Of a DNA stretch of 64,000 nt, positions 54,841-62,555 are shown piece by piece (the stretch's first letter is position 1; the number at the start of each line of letters is the position of its first letter). The DNA is taken from assembly GCF_002115725.1 (NCBI RefSeq), contig NZ_JFKD01000006.1:124001-188000 (forward strand). The letters are read 5' to 3'. Under the pieces are notes generated by a model. It did not search any database. It had not been told where the DNA came from and saw only the letters and a list, made by a program, of their open reading frames with translations. The DNA is from Marivita cryptomonadis. Lineage in GTDB: Bacteria > Pseudomonadota > Alphaproteobacteria > Rhodobacterales > Rhodobacteraceae. The translations under genes and the position numbers were made by a program.

Positions 54841-54945
54841 ATCTGCCTCCTGCTGGTTCCCAATAAAAAGGCGCAGGGATTCTCCGAGCGCCATTTGTTC
54901 CATCGCCGTTTTAGAATGTGAGGCCAGCCTCGGCAACGGACGTAT

Positions 54946-54959
54946 TTGACGCAGATCAA
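54946..54959. promoter_or_regulatory. FNR/FnrL-type box upstream of ctaD
   Basis: TTGAC-GCAG-ATCAA matches the FnrL consensus TTGAT-N4-ATCAA at 9 of its 10 defined positions. It lies about 106 bases upstream of the ctaD start in a 212-base gap bounded by the PhoX terminator. This would place the aa3 oxidase under oxygen control. Confidence 0.6.
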
Positions 54960-55052
54960 ACTTTATTGTCGCACTTTGGTCGCAAACCGAATGTGCTGAA
55001 AGGGTCTGAGAAACTTCCTAAGTGTTTGGATCGTGGCAATAACTTGGGCCAG

Positions 55053-55087
55053 AAAAAAGCCCCGGACACACGTGGGTGTCCGGGGCT
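55053..55087 (-). terminator. Rho-independent terminator after phoX
   Basis: On the minus strand a 12-base perfect stem (AGCCCCGGACAC with its complement, loop of six) is followed by a run of six T residues, 20 bases after the phoX stop. This is one of the two clearest terminators in the window. Confidence 0.92.
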
Positions 55088-55107
55088 CTCAAATTTACGG
55101 GACTGGC

Positions 55108-57042
55108 TTAGCCGACCAGGCCACCATCGTCACGCGTGACAGCGACAACAGCCGAACGCGGCAGGCTGCCTTCGCCATCGGGCCAGTTGCCACCATTGTC
55201 ACCCGGGTGCTGGATGCCGATGAACATGGTGCGGCGGTCGGTCGACCAGCACAGGCCGGTGACTTCACAGCCGTTCGGGCCGGTCAGGAAGCGCTCGATC
55301 CGGCCGGTGACAGGGTCGCCCGCCAGCATCTGGTTGTTGCCCATGCCAGCAAAGTCACCTTCGTTGCTGTCGTCGCCGTCTGTCTGAATCCAGATCAGCC
55401 CGGTCGAGTCGATGACCATGCCGTCGGGCGAGTTGAACAGGTTGCCCGCGTTGATGTTGGCAGAGCCCGCCTGTGCACCCTCTGCAACGGTCGGGTTACC
55501 GGCCATCACGTAGAGGTCCCAGGCGAAACCGTCGGAGCCGTGGTCACCGCCCTCGGGGCGCCAGCGCACGATCTGACCGTAGCGGTTGGTGTCGCGCGGG
55601 TTGACCGCGCTGACCGTCATCGGGTCGCCTCCGGCATTGGTGCGCACTGTGCCATCGTCGTTCAGCACGCCACGACGCGAATTGTTGGTCAGGCAGCAAT
55701 AGGCCTCAGAGGCGTTCGGGTGAACCGCGATCCACTCGGGACGGTCCATCGTGGTCGCGCCGACCCTCGAGGCGGCCATGCGGGTGAAGACAGCGATATG
55801 CGCTGCGTCCATGCCTGTGGTCGCAGGGGTCAGCGGAACCCAGCGGCCGGACATGTCGTCTTCGAAGACGGCAACCGACAGCGTGCCGTCCACCAGCAGG
55901 GTCGAGGTATCTTCGCCCGGCACGTAGACGTCATTGCTTAGCCAGCGATACATGAACTCGCCACGCTCGTCGTCACCCATGTAGACGGCGACACGGCCAT
56001 CGGAAGCGATGCCGTACGCGGCGTTCTCGTGCTTGAACCGGCCTAGGGCCGTGTGCTTGATCGGGGTCGCGTCCGGGTTCGCCGGGTCGATTTCCACGAT
56101 GTAGCCTGCTCGGTGCGGCTCGTTCGGGTTGGTCGCGATGTCGAAGCGCGCATCGAAGCCATGGTAGTTATAGCGGCCCGCATCGACCTTGGTCGACACG
56201 CCGTAGCGGCTGAAGCCGTCCATGACCATCGAGTCGGCGGACACTTCGGACACAGCACCGAAATAGCCGTTAAAGTTTTCTTCGCAGGTCAGGTACGTGC
56301 CCCACGGTGTCCGGCCGGACCCGCAGTTGTTGAATGTGCCCAACGATTCCATGCCGGTCGGATCGGCTTCGGTCTTGAGCAGGTCATGACCAGCCGCCGG
56401 ACCTGAGAAGGTCATCGGCGTGTTGTGGTGGATGCGGCGGTTGTAGGAGCTGTCGATTGCGACATTCCAGCCGTCGTCACCCTGCGCCAGTTCCATGACG
56501 GTCACGCCCTGAAAGCTTTGCAGGATGCGCACATCGTCCAGCGATTTCGGCATGCCGTCTTCGGTATGCGGCAGGTTGACGTCTGGGTTCACGTATTCGC
56601 TGTTGACGACGAAAATCTCGCGGCCGTCGACATTGAACAATTCCATGCCGTCGGTGTTTTCACCCATCACGCGGTCTGCATGCTCGAGCGCCACGCCGGT
56701 GGCGGGGTCAAACGCGTCTTCAGCATCCGAGAAAAGCGCATCGCCCCAGCGGACGACGGTCTTCCAGCTGTAACCTTCGGGAACGTGGATCGTGCCGTCG
56801 GTCTGGGCCGCGATCGGAGTGAACGGGAATCGCGATGCGGGCTGCGCCATGGCAGTGCTGCCCTTGAGCATGCCTGCGCCCATGACAGCGGCACCCGAGC
56901 CGAATGCCAGAACACCACCAAGGAAACCGCGGCGGGAAATCGCGCGCTCGACCACCTTGTCGAAGTCATTGCCCTCGGGGCGCGGGAAATTCAGTTCGTC
57001 CCATTCGTCTGCAGAAAGATTGTGGATATCTTTGGGTGTCAT
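55108..57042 (-). CDS. PhoX-family alkaline phosphatase (DUF839), Tat-exported
   Basis: A 644-residue PhoX-type phosphatase. The twin-arginine signal SRRGFLGG is at 36-43, followed by a hydrophobic run, so the folded, calcium/iron-cofactored enzyme should be exported by Tat. Beta-propeller blocks include GTFNNCGSGRTPWGTYLTCE, ENFNGYFGAVSE, HENAAYGIASDGRVAVYMGD and PEWIAVHPNASEAYCCLTNN. PhoX proteins release phosphate from organic esters and are common in marine bacteria. ATG 57042 is preferred. I found no convincing Pho box upstream. Confidence 0.93.
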   Translation of the reverse strand: MTPKDIHNLSADEWDELNFPRPEGNDFDKVVERAISRRGFLGGVLAFGSGAAVMGAGMLKGSTAMAQPASRFPFTPIAAQTDGTIHVPEGYSWKTVVRWGDALFSDAEDAFDPATGVALEHADRVMGENTDGMELFNVDGREIFVVNSEYVNPDVNLPHTEDGMPKSLDDVRILQSFQGVTVMELAQGDDGWNVAIDSSYNRRIHHNTPMTFSGPAAGHDLLKTEADPTGMESLGTFNNCGSGRTPWGTYLTCEENFNGYFGAVSEVSADSMVMDGFSRYGVSTKVDAGRYNYHGFDARFDIATNPNEPHRAGYIVEIDPANPDATPIKHTALGRFKHENAAYGIASDGRVAVYMGDDERGEFMYRWLSNDVYVPGEDTSTLLVDGTLSVAVFEDDMSGRWVPLTPATTGMDAAHIAVFTRMAASRVGATTMDRPEWIAVHPNASEAYCCLTNNSRRGVLNDDGTVRTNAGGDPMTVSAVNPRDTNRYGQIVRWRPEGGDHGSDGFAWDLYVMAGNPTVAEGAQAGSANINAGNLFNSPDGMVIDSTGLIWIQTDGDDSNEGDFAGMGNNQMLAGDPVTGRIERFLTGPNGCEVTGLCWSTDRRTMFIGIQHPGDNGGNWPDGEGSLPRSAVVAVTRDDGGLVG

Positions 57043-57060
57043 GATCCATGTCCGATGATG

Positions 57061-57111
57061 ATTGCCTGAAGCCGATAAACGGCGTCTCACGCCGCACCGG
57101 TCGCAGGCAAT
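57061..57111. repeat. Nested inverted repeat between lipB and phoX
   Basis: The outer arms ATTGCCTG (57061-57068) and CAGGCAAT (57104-57111) enclose an inner hairpin CGGCG/CGCCG (57080-57094). The structure begins at the lipB stop codon and ends about 20 bases before the phoX start. It might end lipB transcription or form a leader structure for phoX. Confidence 0.4.
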
Positions 57112-57810
57112 TCACCGGATTCGGGTATCAGTTCCGTGACAGGTTTGATTCAGTTTTGCATCATCGCCAAAAACGCCATCAAAACTTTGCCGCAGCGCAA
57201 CATCGAGGTCATCCATTGTCACTGGCAATCCAAGATCGACCAGAGATGTCACCCCGTATTGCGTGATCCCGCAGGGCACGATGCCGTCGAAATGGCTCAG
57301 GTCCGGTTCCACGTTGATCGAAATGCCGTGAAAGCTCACCCATTTGCGCAGGCGAATGCCGATGGCCGCGATCTTGTCTTCAGCGGTCTTACCATCTGGC
57401 AGACGTTTCTTGTCCGGCCGTTCGATCCAGACACCCACACGCCCATCGCGGATATGCCCGGTCAGACCGAACTCACCCAATGTGGCAATCACCCAGCGTT
57501 CGAGGTCTTGAACGAAACACCGCACATCGCGCCCACGCTTGCCCACATCAAGCATGACATAAACCACGCGCTGTCCCGGACCGTGATAGGTATACTGGCC
57601 GCCTCGTTTGGACGGGTAGACCGGAAAGCGATCAGGGTCTTTCAGGTCCTCGATCTTGGCACTGGTTCCCGAAGTATAAAGCGGCGGATGCTCGACCAGC
57701 CAAACCAATTCATCCGCGCTTCCTGCCGCAATCGCCGCCGCGCGGGCCTCCATCAGGGCCACGGCCTCGTCGTAATCGGTCAACCCGTCAGTTATGCGCC
57801 ATTCAACCAT
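57112..57810 (-). CDS. lipB: Octanoyl-[ACP]:protein N-octanoyltransferase
   Basis: A 232-residue LipB, which moves octanoate from acyl carrier protein to lipoate-dependent enzymes. [40 protein letters not shown] and DGRVGVWI are family blocks; Lys146 (in [11 protein letters not shown]) and Cys180 (in [15 protein letters not shown]) are the catalytic pair. The start ATG lies four bases after the stop of the LytTR gene, so the two are likely co-transcribed. Confidence 0.96.
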   Translation of the reverse strand: MVEWRITDGLTDYDEAVALMEARAAAIAAGSADELVWLVEHPPLYTSGTSAKIEDLKDPDRFPVYPSKRGGQYTYHGPGQRVVYVMLDVGKRGRDVRCFVQDLERWVIATLGEFGLTGHIRDGRVGVWIERPDKKRLPDGKTAEDKIAAIGIRLRKWVSFHGISINVEPDLSHFDGIVPCGITQYGVTSLVDLGLPVTMDDLDVALRQSFDGVFGDDAKLNQTCHGTDTRIR

Positions 57811-57814
57811 TTAT

Positions 57815-58588
57815 CTACCGGGGCAGCAGCCCAGCCTCCTTGATCGTCGGGATATGGCGGCGGCTGACCGGGATGTCACCCCCTTTGGTCATCTGCAACA
57901 CAGCGCGGTCGCCGTCACGGGTGGCCGAGGTGACCTGATCGAAGGCGGCCCAGTGCGAACGATGCACCTGTGCGCCCGGTGCAGCGCCCACTTCGCGGAT
58001 CGCATCGGCAAGGCGCATCAGGATCATCTCTTCGCCTTTGGTGGTGCGCACACGGACATAATGATCTTCGACCGAGATCGCGATCAGCGGTCCACGTTTG
58101 TCCAGTGGCAGGCGATCCAACAGGGGCACTGTCTGAGGAACGTTTGCCGGGGCAGGGGACAGGTGTCGGGTAAAGAGGTCAAGCACCGCCATCACGATCA
58201 CCGAAATCACCAGCGTCGTCCCGGCGAGGGTCAGCGTCCCGTCTCCTAATGGCGCAGCGCCGAAAACCAGCCAGTTCAGTACGGTCACCAGCCCGACCAT
58301 GGCGCAGCCTGTGAGGCCGCCCGCCAATAGGATACGCATGAGATGCGCAACCCCAGACTGGGACGGGCGCAGAACCGCATAGCTGACCAGATAGCCCGTC
58401 GTGTACCCGGCAAACGTCAAGAGCGTCCAATAGGCAATTCGGGGCGCCAGAGACAGGGATGACAGCGTTCCGAAAGGACCGATCAGGCAAAGCACCGCAC
58501 TGACGGCGGTCAAGGCCGTCAGGGTCAGCGGATGCAGCAAATGCCGCCGCCATTCACGAAGCGCGAGCTGCGGACGCGGGTCACTCAC
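57815..58588 (-). CDS. Membrane-anchored LytTR DNA-binding protein
   Basis: A 257-residue protein with a GTG start. Four transmembrane helices lie at about 18-140 (LTALTAVSAVLCLIGPFG, YWTLLTFAGYTTGYLVSY, ILLAGGLTGCAMVGLVTVLN, TTLVISVIVMAVLDLF). The C-terminal LytTR domain (about 160-255) has LIAISVEDHYVRVRTTKGEE, ADAIREV and VHRSHWAAFDQVTSATRDGD. It should bind DNA from the membrane; there is no receiver domain or partner kinase. Regulated genes and signal are unknown. Confidence 0.9.
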   Translation of the reverse strand: MSDPRPQLALREWRRHLLHPLTLTALTAVSAVLCLIGPFGTLSSLSLAPRIAYWTLLTFAGYTTGYLVSYAVLRPSQSGVAHLMRILLAGGLTGCAMVGLVTVLNWLVFGAAPLGDGTLTLAGTTLVISVIVMAVLDLFTRHLSPAPANVPQTVPLLDRLPLDKRGPLIAISVEDHYVRVRTTKGEEMILMRLADAIREVGAAPGAQVHRSHWAAFDQVTSATRDGDRAVLQMTKGGDIPVSRRHIPTIKEAGLLPR

Positions 58589-58681
58589 GAAGCTGGGCCG
58601 TCATTTGCGTATCCTCTCTGGCGGCAATCGCTGCCGCGTCGTTTTGGTGCCTCATCAACAACTCAACGACAAGAGGACGCC

Positions 58682-59173
58682 ATGACGCTTTTGCCTTTTC
58701 TCTCTGCTCCGCTGCCTGTTCAGCTTCATATCATCGCCGCCGTGTTCGCTCTGTTCCTTGGACCATTTGCACTTTATCGTCGCAGGAGAGACCGGACACA
58801 CAAGGTCGTCGGCTATCTCTGGGTCACCGCCATGACCGTTCTGGCGGTCGCTTCCTTCCTGATCCCGTCACATTTCACGCCGATCGGCATCGGCCCTTTG
58901 CACGGCTTTGCGGTTCTTACGCTGTGGTCGCTCTGGACCGGGATCAGCGCCGCCATTGCCCGCGATATCGCACGGCACGAGGCGGTCTTTCGCAGTCTCT
59001 ATTCGAACGGGTTGATCATCGCTGGGGCGTTCACGTTTCTGCCGGGACGCACAATGAATCAAATGCTGTTCGGAGAGCCTTCACAACTGGGTTGGGTGGT
59101 GATCGCAGCACTTCTCGGGCTGGTCGCACTGCGTGTGTTCCTGCCACGGCTGCGCCAGCAGGCATGGGCATGA
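58682..59173 (+). CDS. DUF2306 membrane protein
   Basis: A 163-residue protein with four helices (LHIIAAVFALFLGPFALY, VGYLWVTAMTVLAVASFLI, GFAVLTLWSLWTGISAAIA, LGWVVIAALLGLVALRVF). HKVVGYLWV with ALYRRRRDRTH, SHFTPIGIGPLHGFAVLTLW and SNGLIIAGAFTFLPGRTMN are DUF2306 motifs. Function is unknown. ATG 58682 has AAGAGGACG upstream. It is divergent from the LytTR gene with 93 bases between, so the regulator might control it. Confidence 0.88.
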   Translation: MTLLPFLSAPLPVQLHIIAAVFALFLGPFALYRRRRDRTHKVVGYLWVTAMTVLAVASFLIPSHFTPIGIGPLHGFAVLTLWSLWTGISAAIARDIARHEAVFRSLYSNGLIIAGAFTFLPGRTMNQMLFGEPSQLGWVVIAALLGLVALRVFLPRLRQQAWA

Positions 59174-59192
59174 AGTTTGTCGAAATTTGCCC

Positions 59193-59221
59193 TTGCCCCC
59201 GATTGAGACCTTCGCTAATGA
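59193..59221 (+). promoter_or_regulatory. Sigma-70-type promoter of tRNA-Leu
   Basis: TTGCCC (59193-59198), 17 bases, then TAATGA (59216-59221), ending 23 bases before the mature tRNA 5' end. It has the same spacing and a similar -10 to the tRNA-Thr promoter at 9102-9130. Confidence 0.5.
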
Positions 59222-59244
59222 GCCGCCTACCAAGTCAAGACAGT

Positions 59245-59331
59245 GCGGTCGTGGCGGAATTGGTAGACGCGCAGCGTTGAGGTCGCTGTGGGGTAACTCC
59301 CGTGGAAGTTCGAGTCTTCTCGACCGCACCA
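59245..59331 (+). tRNA. tRNA-Leu (anticodon GAG)
   Basis: Acceptor arms GCGGTCG and CGACCGC pair perfectly, followed by discriminator A and an encoded CCA. The D arm has GGCGGAATTGGTAGAC, the anticodon stem CAGCG/CGCTG encloses TTGAGGT with anticodon GAG, a long variable arm (TGGGGTAACTCCCG) marks a class II tRNA, and the T arm has GTTCGAGTC. Length 87 bases with CCA. Confidence 0.96.
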
Positions 59332-59364
59332 TTTTTCAGATCATCATCGGGACGATCAGGTTTT

Positions 59365-59380
59365 GCAAACTACGGTTTGC
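59365..59380. terminator. Small hairpin between tRNA-Leu and the AbrB-family gene
   Basis: GCAAAC/GTTTGC with a TACG tetraloop, ending at the stop codon of the minus-strand AbrB-family gene. No T-run follows on the minus strand, so terminator function is uncertain. Confidence 0.3.
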
Positions 59381-60408
59381 TACTTTGCAAGTCGCGTCCG
59401 AAACACCCGCGCCGCCAATGGCGCGCCCATGATGACGACGAAAATCCGCAACACATGATGCGCCACGACGAAGGCCACGTCAGCCCCCACGATCAGGGCC
59501 AGCACGGTCAATTCAGCCTGACCTCCGGGGGCAAAGGCCAAAAGCGTTTCCATACCGGGAGCAAAGCCAAGACTGTAGATCGCCTCAACAAAGATCAATG
59601 TCAGCACGATCAGGATGCCGCAGAAGCCCAGTCCAGCCGCCAGGTCCTTGCGAATCTCGGCCATTGTGATCCCGGCATATTTGGTGCCGATGGTCATGCC
59701 GATAAAGAACTGTGCGGCCCAGATCGCCTCGGCGGGGGGGCGATTGTGCAAGCCGCCCGCCAGCGTCAACGCCGCGGTGACGATCAGCGGGCCAAGGATC
59801 GACGCGCCGAACAGACCTACGCGTTTCGCCAGACGCCAACCGGCAATGGCGCAGACCGCCATCAGCAGCAATTCCACAGGCGGGATACTGGTCGCCGGTG
59901 CACCGGGTGGGTTCGACAGATCCGCCTCCCAGATGCCGATAAGCAAAAAGGGCAGGGCGACCACGATCACCATCACCCGTGTCGCGTGGATGAGGCTGAG
60001 TGTGCGAACATTGGCTCCGGCCTCTTCTCCGAAGACGATCATGTCCTGCAAGCCACCCGGCATGGTCGCGTAATAGGCGGTGGCGAAATCATAGCCGCAG
60101 AAGCGTTGGAAATAGGGCACGCCAATCACCCCGATCACAGCGACCATGATCGGCACCAAGAGCAACGTGGGCCACATCGCCGGGAACGTCGCCAAAACGG
60201 CAGGGGTCAGTGTTGCGCCCACCGCAACGCCAAGGATCGTGCGCATCGTGTCGTTGAGCGGTTTGATCCCGCGCATCTTGACCCCGGCCAGAGCGGCGGC
60301 AAGACAGGCAAAGATCGGTCCCATCAGCCAAGGCAGGGGCAGGTGAAGTAGCTTGAACACGGCCACGCCCACACCTGCGATGGCAAAGGTGCGCAGAACG
60401 ACGATCAC
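59380..60408 (-). CDS. AbrB-family (AbrB duplication) membrane protein
   Basis: A 342-residue protein with about ten helices and an internal duplication. LPLPWLMGPIFACLAAALAG and the later VGLFGASILGPLIVTAALTL are the paired repeat starts; YATMPGGLQDMIVFGEEAGA and FAPGGQAELTVLALIVGADV are their equivalent G-G loops. Despite the name the family is a membrane transporter-like group (AbrB/YkvA type), sometimes called putative ammonia monooxygenase. Substrate unknown. Its GTG start overlaps the stop of the GntR gene (GTGA), so it is co-expressed with that regulator. Confidence 0.88.
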   Translation of the reverse strand: MIVVLRTFAIAGVGVAVFKLLHLPLPWLMGPIFACLAAALAGVKMRGIKPLNDTMRTILGVAVGATLTPAVLATFPAMWPTLLLVPIMVAVIGVIGVPYFQRFCGYDFATAYYATMPGGLQDMIVFGEEAGANVRTLSLIHATRVMVIVVALPFLLIGIWEADLSNPPGAPATSIPPVELLLMAVCAIAGWRLAKRVGLFGASILGPLIVTAALTLAGGLHNRPPAEAIWAAQFFIGMTIGTKYAGITMAEIRKDLAAGLGFCGILIVLTLIFVEAIYSLGFAPGMETLLAFAPGGQAELTVLALIVGADVAFVVAHHVLRIFVVIMGAPLAARVFRTRLAK

Positions 60409-61055
60409 GCGGACATGCCCTTGAGCCGGTAGCGGAGCGAGGTTTGCAGATGTGCCTCAGCAGCTTCGGCTGCACGGTCCCCGTCACGCTGGCGCAGGGC
60501 GGTGATCACGTCGCTATGTTGCGATACGACGATACGGATGCGGTCGGGGTCAAGATAGGTGGTTGGTCCCAAAAGGATCAGCGCGTTGTTGATCGCCTCG
60601 GCCGAGGCCAACAAAAAGCGGTTGCGGGCGGCGCGGTAAAGCGCTTCGTGGAAATCCTGATTGATCGCAGCCCCCAAGGTCGGCGTATCCTGCGCACCAA
60701 GGATGCGCCTATTCATGTCATCCAGCGCGTCAAACTCTGCCTCGGACCCGTGCTGTGCGGCCATGCTTGCTGCGGTGCGTTCCAGAACGATCCGCATCTC
60801 GTAAAGCTCGACCACTTCGGTCTGGGACAGTTTGCGGATCACCGCGCCAATGCGGGGGCGGTGTTCGACGATACCGTTGTTTTCAAGCCTCCGCAGCGCT
60901 TCGCGGACAGGAGTGCGGGACAAGTTGAGCCGTTTGGCCACGTCTTCTTCGCGCAGCCGGTCGCCGGGCGCAAAGTCACCGCTGCGCAACGCGTTGATCA
61001 GGCTGGCGTAAGCTGCCTCACCGCTGGAAAAGGGGGATGTTTTGAGATCTGTCAT
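60405..61055 (-). CDS. GntR-family regulator (FCD subfamily), likely autoregulated
   Basis: A 216-residue regulator. The winged helix part is GDRLREEDVAKRLNLSRTPV with REALRRLENNGIV (about 30-70); the FCD domain has VVELYEMRIVLERTAASMAA, NQDFHEALYRAARNRF and VSQHSDVITAL with metal-ligand histidines. I chose the ATG at 61055; an in-frame ATG at 61076 would run through the operator palindrome. It is translationally coupled to the AbrB-family gene, which it probably controls. Confidence 0.92.
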   Translation of the reverse strand: MTDLKTSPFSSGEAAYASLINALRSGDFAPGDRLREEDVAKRLNLSRTPVREALRRLENNGIVEHRPRIGAVIRKLSQTEVVELYEMRIVLERTAASMAAQHGSEAEFDALDDMNRRILGAQDTPTLGAAINQDFHEALYRAARNRFLLASAEAINNALILLGPTTYLDPDRIRIVVSQHSDVITALRQRDGDRAAEAAEAHLQTSLRYRLKGMSA

Positions 61056-61079
61056 ATTGTATCCGTTTGGATACAATAT
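61054..61079. promoter_or_regulatory. Perfect palindrome at the start of the gntR gene
   Basis: ATATTGTATCC (61054-61064), spacer GTTT, then its exact inverted copy (61069-61079). The inner TTGTATCC/GGATACAA resembles FCD-type GntR sites. It overlaps the ATG of the regulator, so binding would block transcription start or elongation of its own operon. Confidence 0.75.
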
Positions 61080-61122
61080 CAGTAAGGCACCAATAGGAGT
61101 GTGTCAAACCTCTGTAGATGTG

Positions 61123-61150
61123 AAAAACGCACCGGATGTGGCGCGTTTTT
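61123..61150 (-). terminator. Terminator after the small exported protein gene
   Basis: On the minus strand AAAAACGCGCC pairs with GGTGCGTTTTT (one G-T pair) around ACATCC, ending in five T residues, about 20 bases after the stop at 61170. On the plus strand it also ends in six T residues, so it may act both ways. Confidence 0.65.
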
Positions 61151-61169
61151 TCTCGTCTTTGTTAGGGGG

Positions 61170-61451
61170 TCAGTCCGCTTGGGACAGTTGGAAAGGCTCA
61201 GGCGTAACGCCGTGTACGTTTGCGTGTTCGAGCGCCCCGGCTTTTTGCAATTCTTCATGGATCAGCAACAGTTTCATGCCGTGCGACAGATCGGTGCGGT
61301 CGTGAATGCCGAGGATTGCGCCTTGTGCGTCCTTGTCGAGTTTGACCGCGTCGAAATCGGTGACATAGGTGCTGATGACCTCGGGCAAGGTTTCCGCCGC
61401 AAGGGTCAAGGGTGTCAGGGTCAAGATCAAAATGGCAATCATGCGTGTCAT
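61170..61451 (-). CDS. Small exported protein of unknown function
   Basis: A 93-residue ORF with a Sec signal (MTRMIAILILTLTPLTLAAE, cleavage after LAA). The mature part is about 74 residues: TLPEVISTYVTDFDAVKLDK, DAQGAILGIHDRTDLSHGMK, LLLIHEELQKAGALEHANVH. No domain is recognised and there are no cysteines. The coding reading is supported by the signal peptide and the terminator after the stop. The next gene upstream (AEC transporter) is more than 100 bases away. Confidence 0.7.
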   Translation of the reverse strand: MTRMIAILILTLTPLTLAAETLPEVISTYVTDFDAVKLDKDAQGAILGIHDRTDLSHGMKLLLIHEELQKAGALEHANVHGVTPEPFQLSQAD

Positions 61452-61573
61452 AGTCTGGTTTCCGTTTGGCAGCGGTTCACCGGATCAACGCAAATTTGAG
61501 GCGCAAAGTTCCGAAGTCGCGCCACAGGGTCTCGCGGCGCGGTTATGTAACTCCTCCAAATGTAGAGAGATTC

Positions 61574-62509
61574 TTACGGAAGCGTGCCCAGCCAGAACCA
61601 TGCCGAGATCACCGACAACGCGCTTGCCATCAGTACCGAGGACGCAACCACGCGTCGGGCGCGGCCATAGATGTTGGCAAAGACATAGCAGTTTACGCCC
61701 GGCGCCATTGCGGCGGTCAGCACGGCGCTGCGAAACGCGCTGTCGTCCAGATCGAAGCTGGTGCCAAGGGTCCATGTGATCGCTGGATGCAGCAAAAGAC
61801 TGATGGCGCAGACAAAAAGGATGATGCGCATGTCACCCTCGGGCCGGTAGCGGAACAGCACACCCCCCATCGCAAAGAGCGCTGCTGGCAGGGCCGTGCG
61901 CACCATCATGTCGAGCGCATCGGTAAAAGGCGCTGGCAGGGTGACGTTGAACACGTTGAACATCGCCCCGATGGCGATGCCAATCACCAACGCGTTGCGA
62001 AACATGGCCTTGGCCACGATCATTGGCAGATTGCGGTTCGGCTGGCCTGCGGCGCGGGCGCGGACGAACTCCATTGTTGTGATGCCCAGCCCGTAGCAAA
62101 GGGGCGAATGCAGCGCGATGATGGCATAATTGGCAGAAAGCGCATCTGGCCCAAAAGCGCGTTCGGTGATCGCAAGGCCCAGCAAGACCGAGTTGGCGAA
62201 CAGGCAGGTAAAGCCGATAGCGACCGCATCTTCCCAGTCGCGATTGAACAGGTAGCGTGCGCCAAACAGCCCCACGACAAAGCAGGTCAAAGACCCGGTG
62301 TAAAAGCTGATCAGCAGGGGAACCGAGAAACTGTCACCCAGATCCAGCGTCCAGATCGCGCGAAACAGAAGGCAAGGGATGGCGACGTTCTGAGTAAAGG
62401 ACATCAGCCCGTCAATGGACGCCGCCGACAGCAACCCGCGCCACGCCACCAGATAGCCAAAGCCGACAACCAGAAAGACGGGCAGAATGATGTCGAGAAG
62501 CGCCTGCAT
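61574..62509 (-). CDS. AEC-family (auxin efflux carrier) transporter
   Basis: A 311-residue permease with about ten helices: LLDIILPVFLVVGFGYLVAW, LLSAASIDGLMSFTQNVAIP with CLLFRAIW, the central NSVLLGLAITERAFG and a C-terminal MAPGVNCYVFANIYG ahead of the final helix. The AEC family exports or imports small organic acids such as malonate or malate. Substrate unknown. It is read in the same direction as the MBL hydrolase upstream. Confidence 0.92.
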   Translation of the reverse strand: MQALLDIILPVFLVVGFGYLVAWRGLLSAASIDGLMSFTQNVAIPCLLFRAIWTLDLGDSFSVPLLISFYTGSLTCFVVGLFGARYLFNRDWEDAVAIGFTCLFANSVLLGLAITERAFGPDALSANYAIIALHSPLCYGLGITTMEFVRARAAGQPNRNLPMIVAKAMFRNALVIGIAIGAMFNVFNVTLPAPFTDALDMMVRTALPAALFAMGGVLFRYRPEGDMRIILFVCAISLLLHPAITWTLGTSFDLDDSAFRSAVLTAAMAPGVNCYVFANIYGRARRVVASSVLMASALSVISAWFWLGTLP

Positions 62510-62555
62510 CAGCCGCGCGTCCGTACGGTTTGCCCGCCGTATCGTACGGTCGGCG

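Noticed and set aside
52822..54921. A very long open frame on the plus strand (about 700 codons) opposite ctaD.
   Set aside because: It is a mirror of the strongly biased codon use of ctaD; its translation is rich in His, Arg and Glu with no domain, and it spans ccdAB and the terminator as well.
62521..62549. CCGTACG/CGTACGG inverted repeat between the AEC and MBL genes.
   Set aside because: Seven-base arms with a long spacer and no T-run; no clear reading as terminator or operator.
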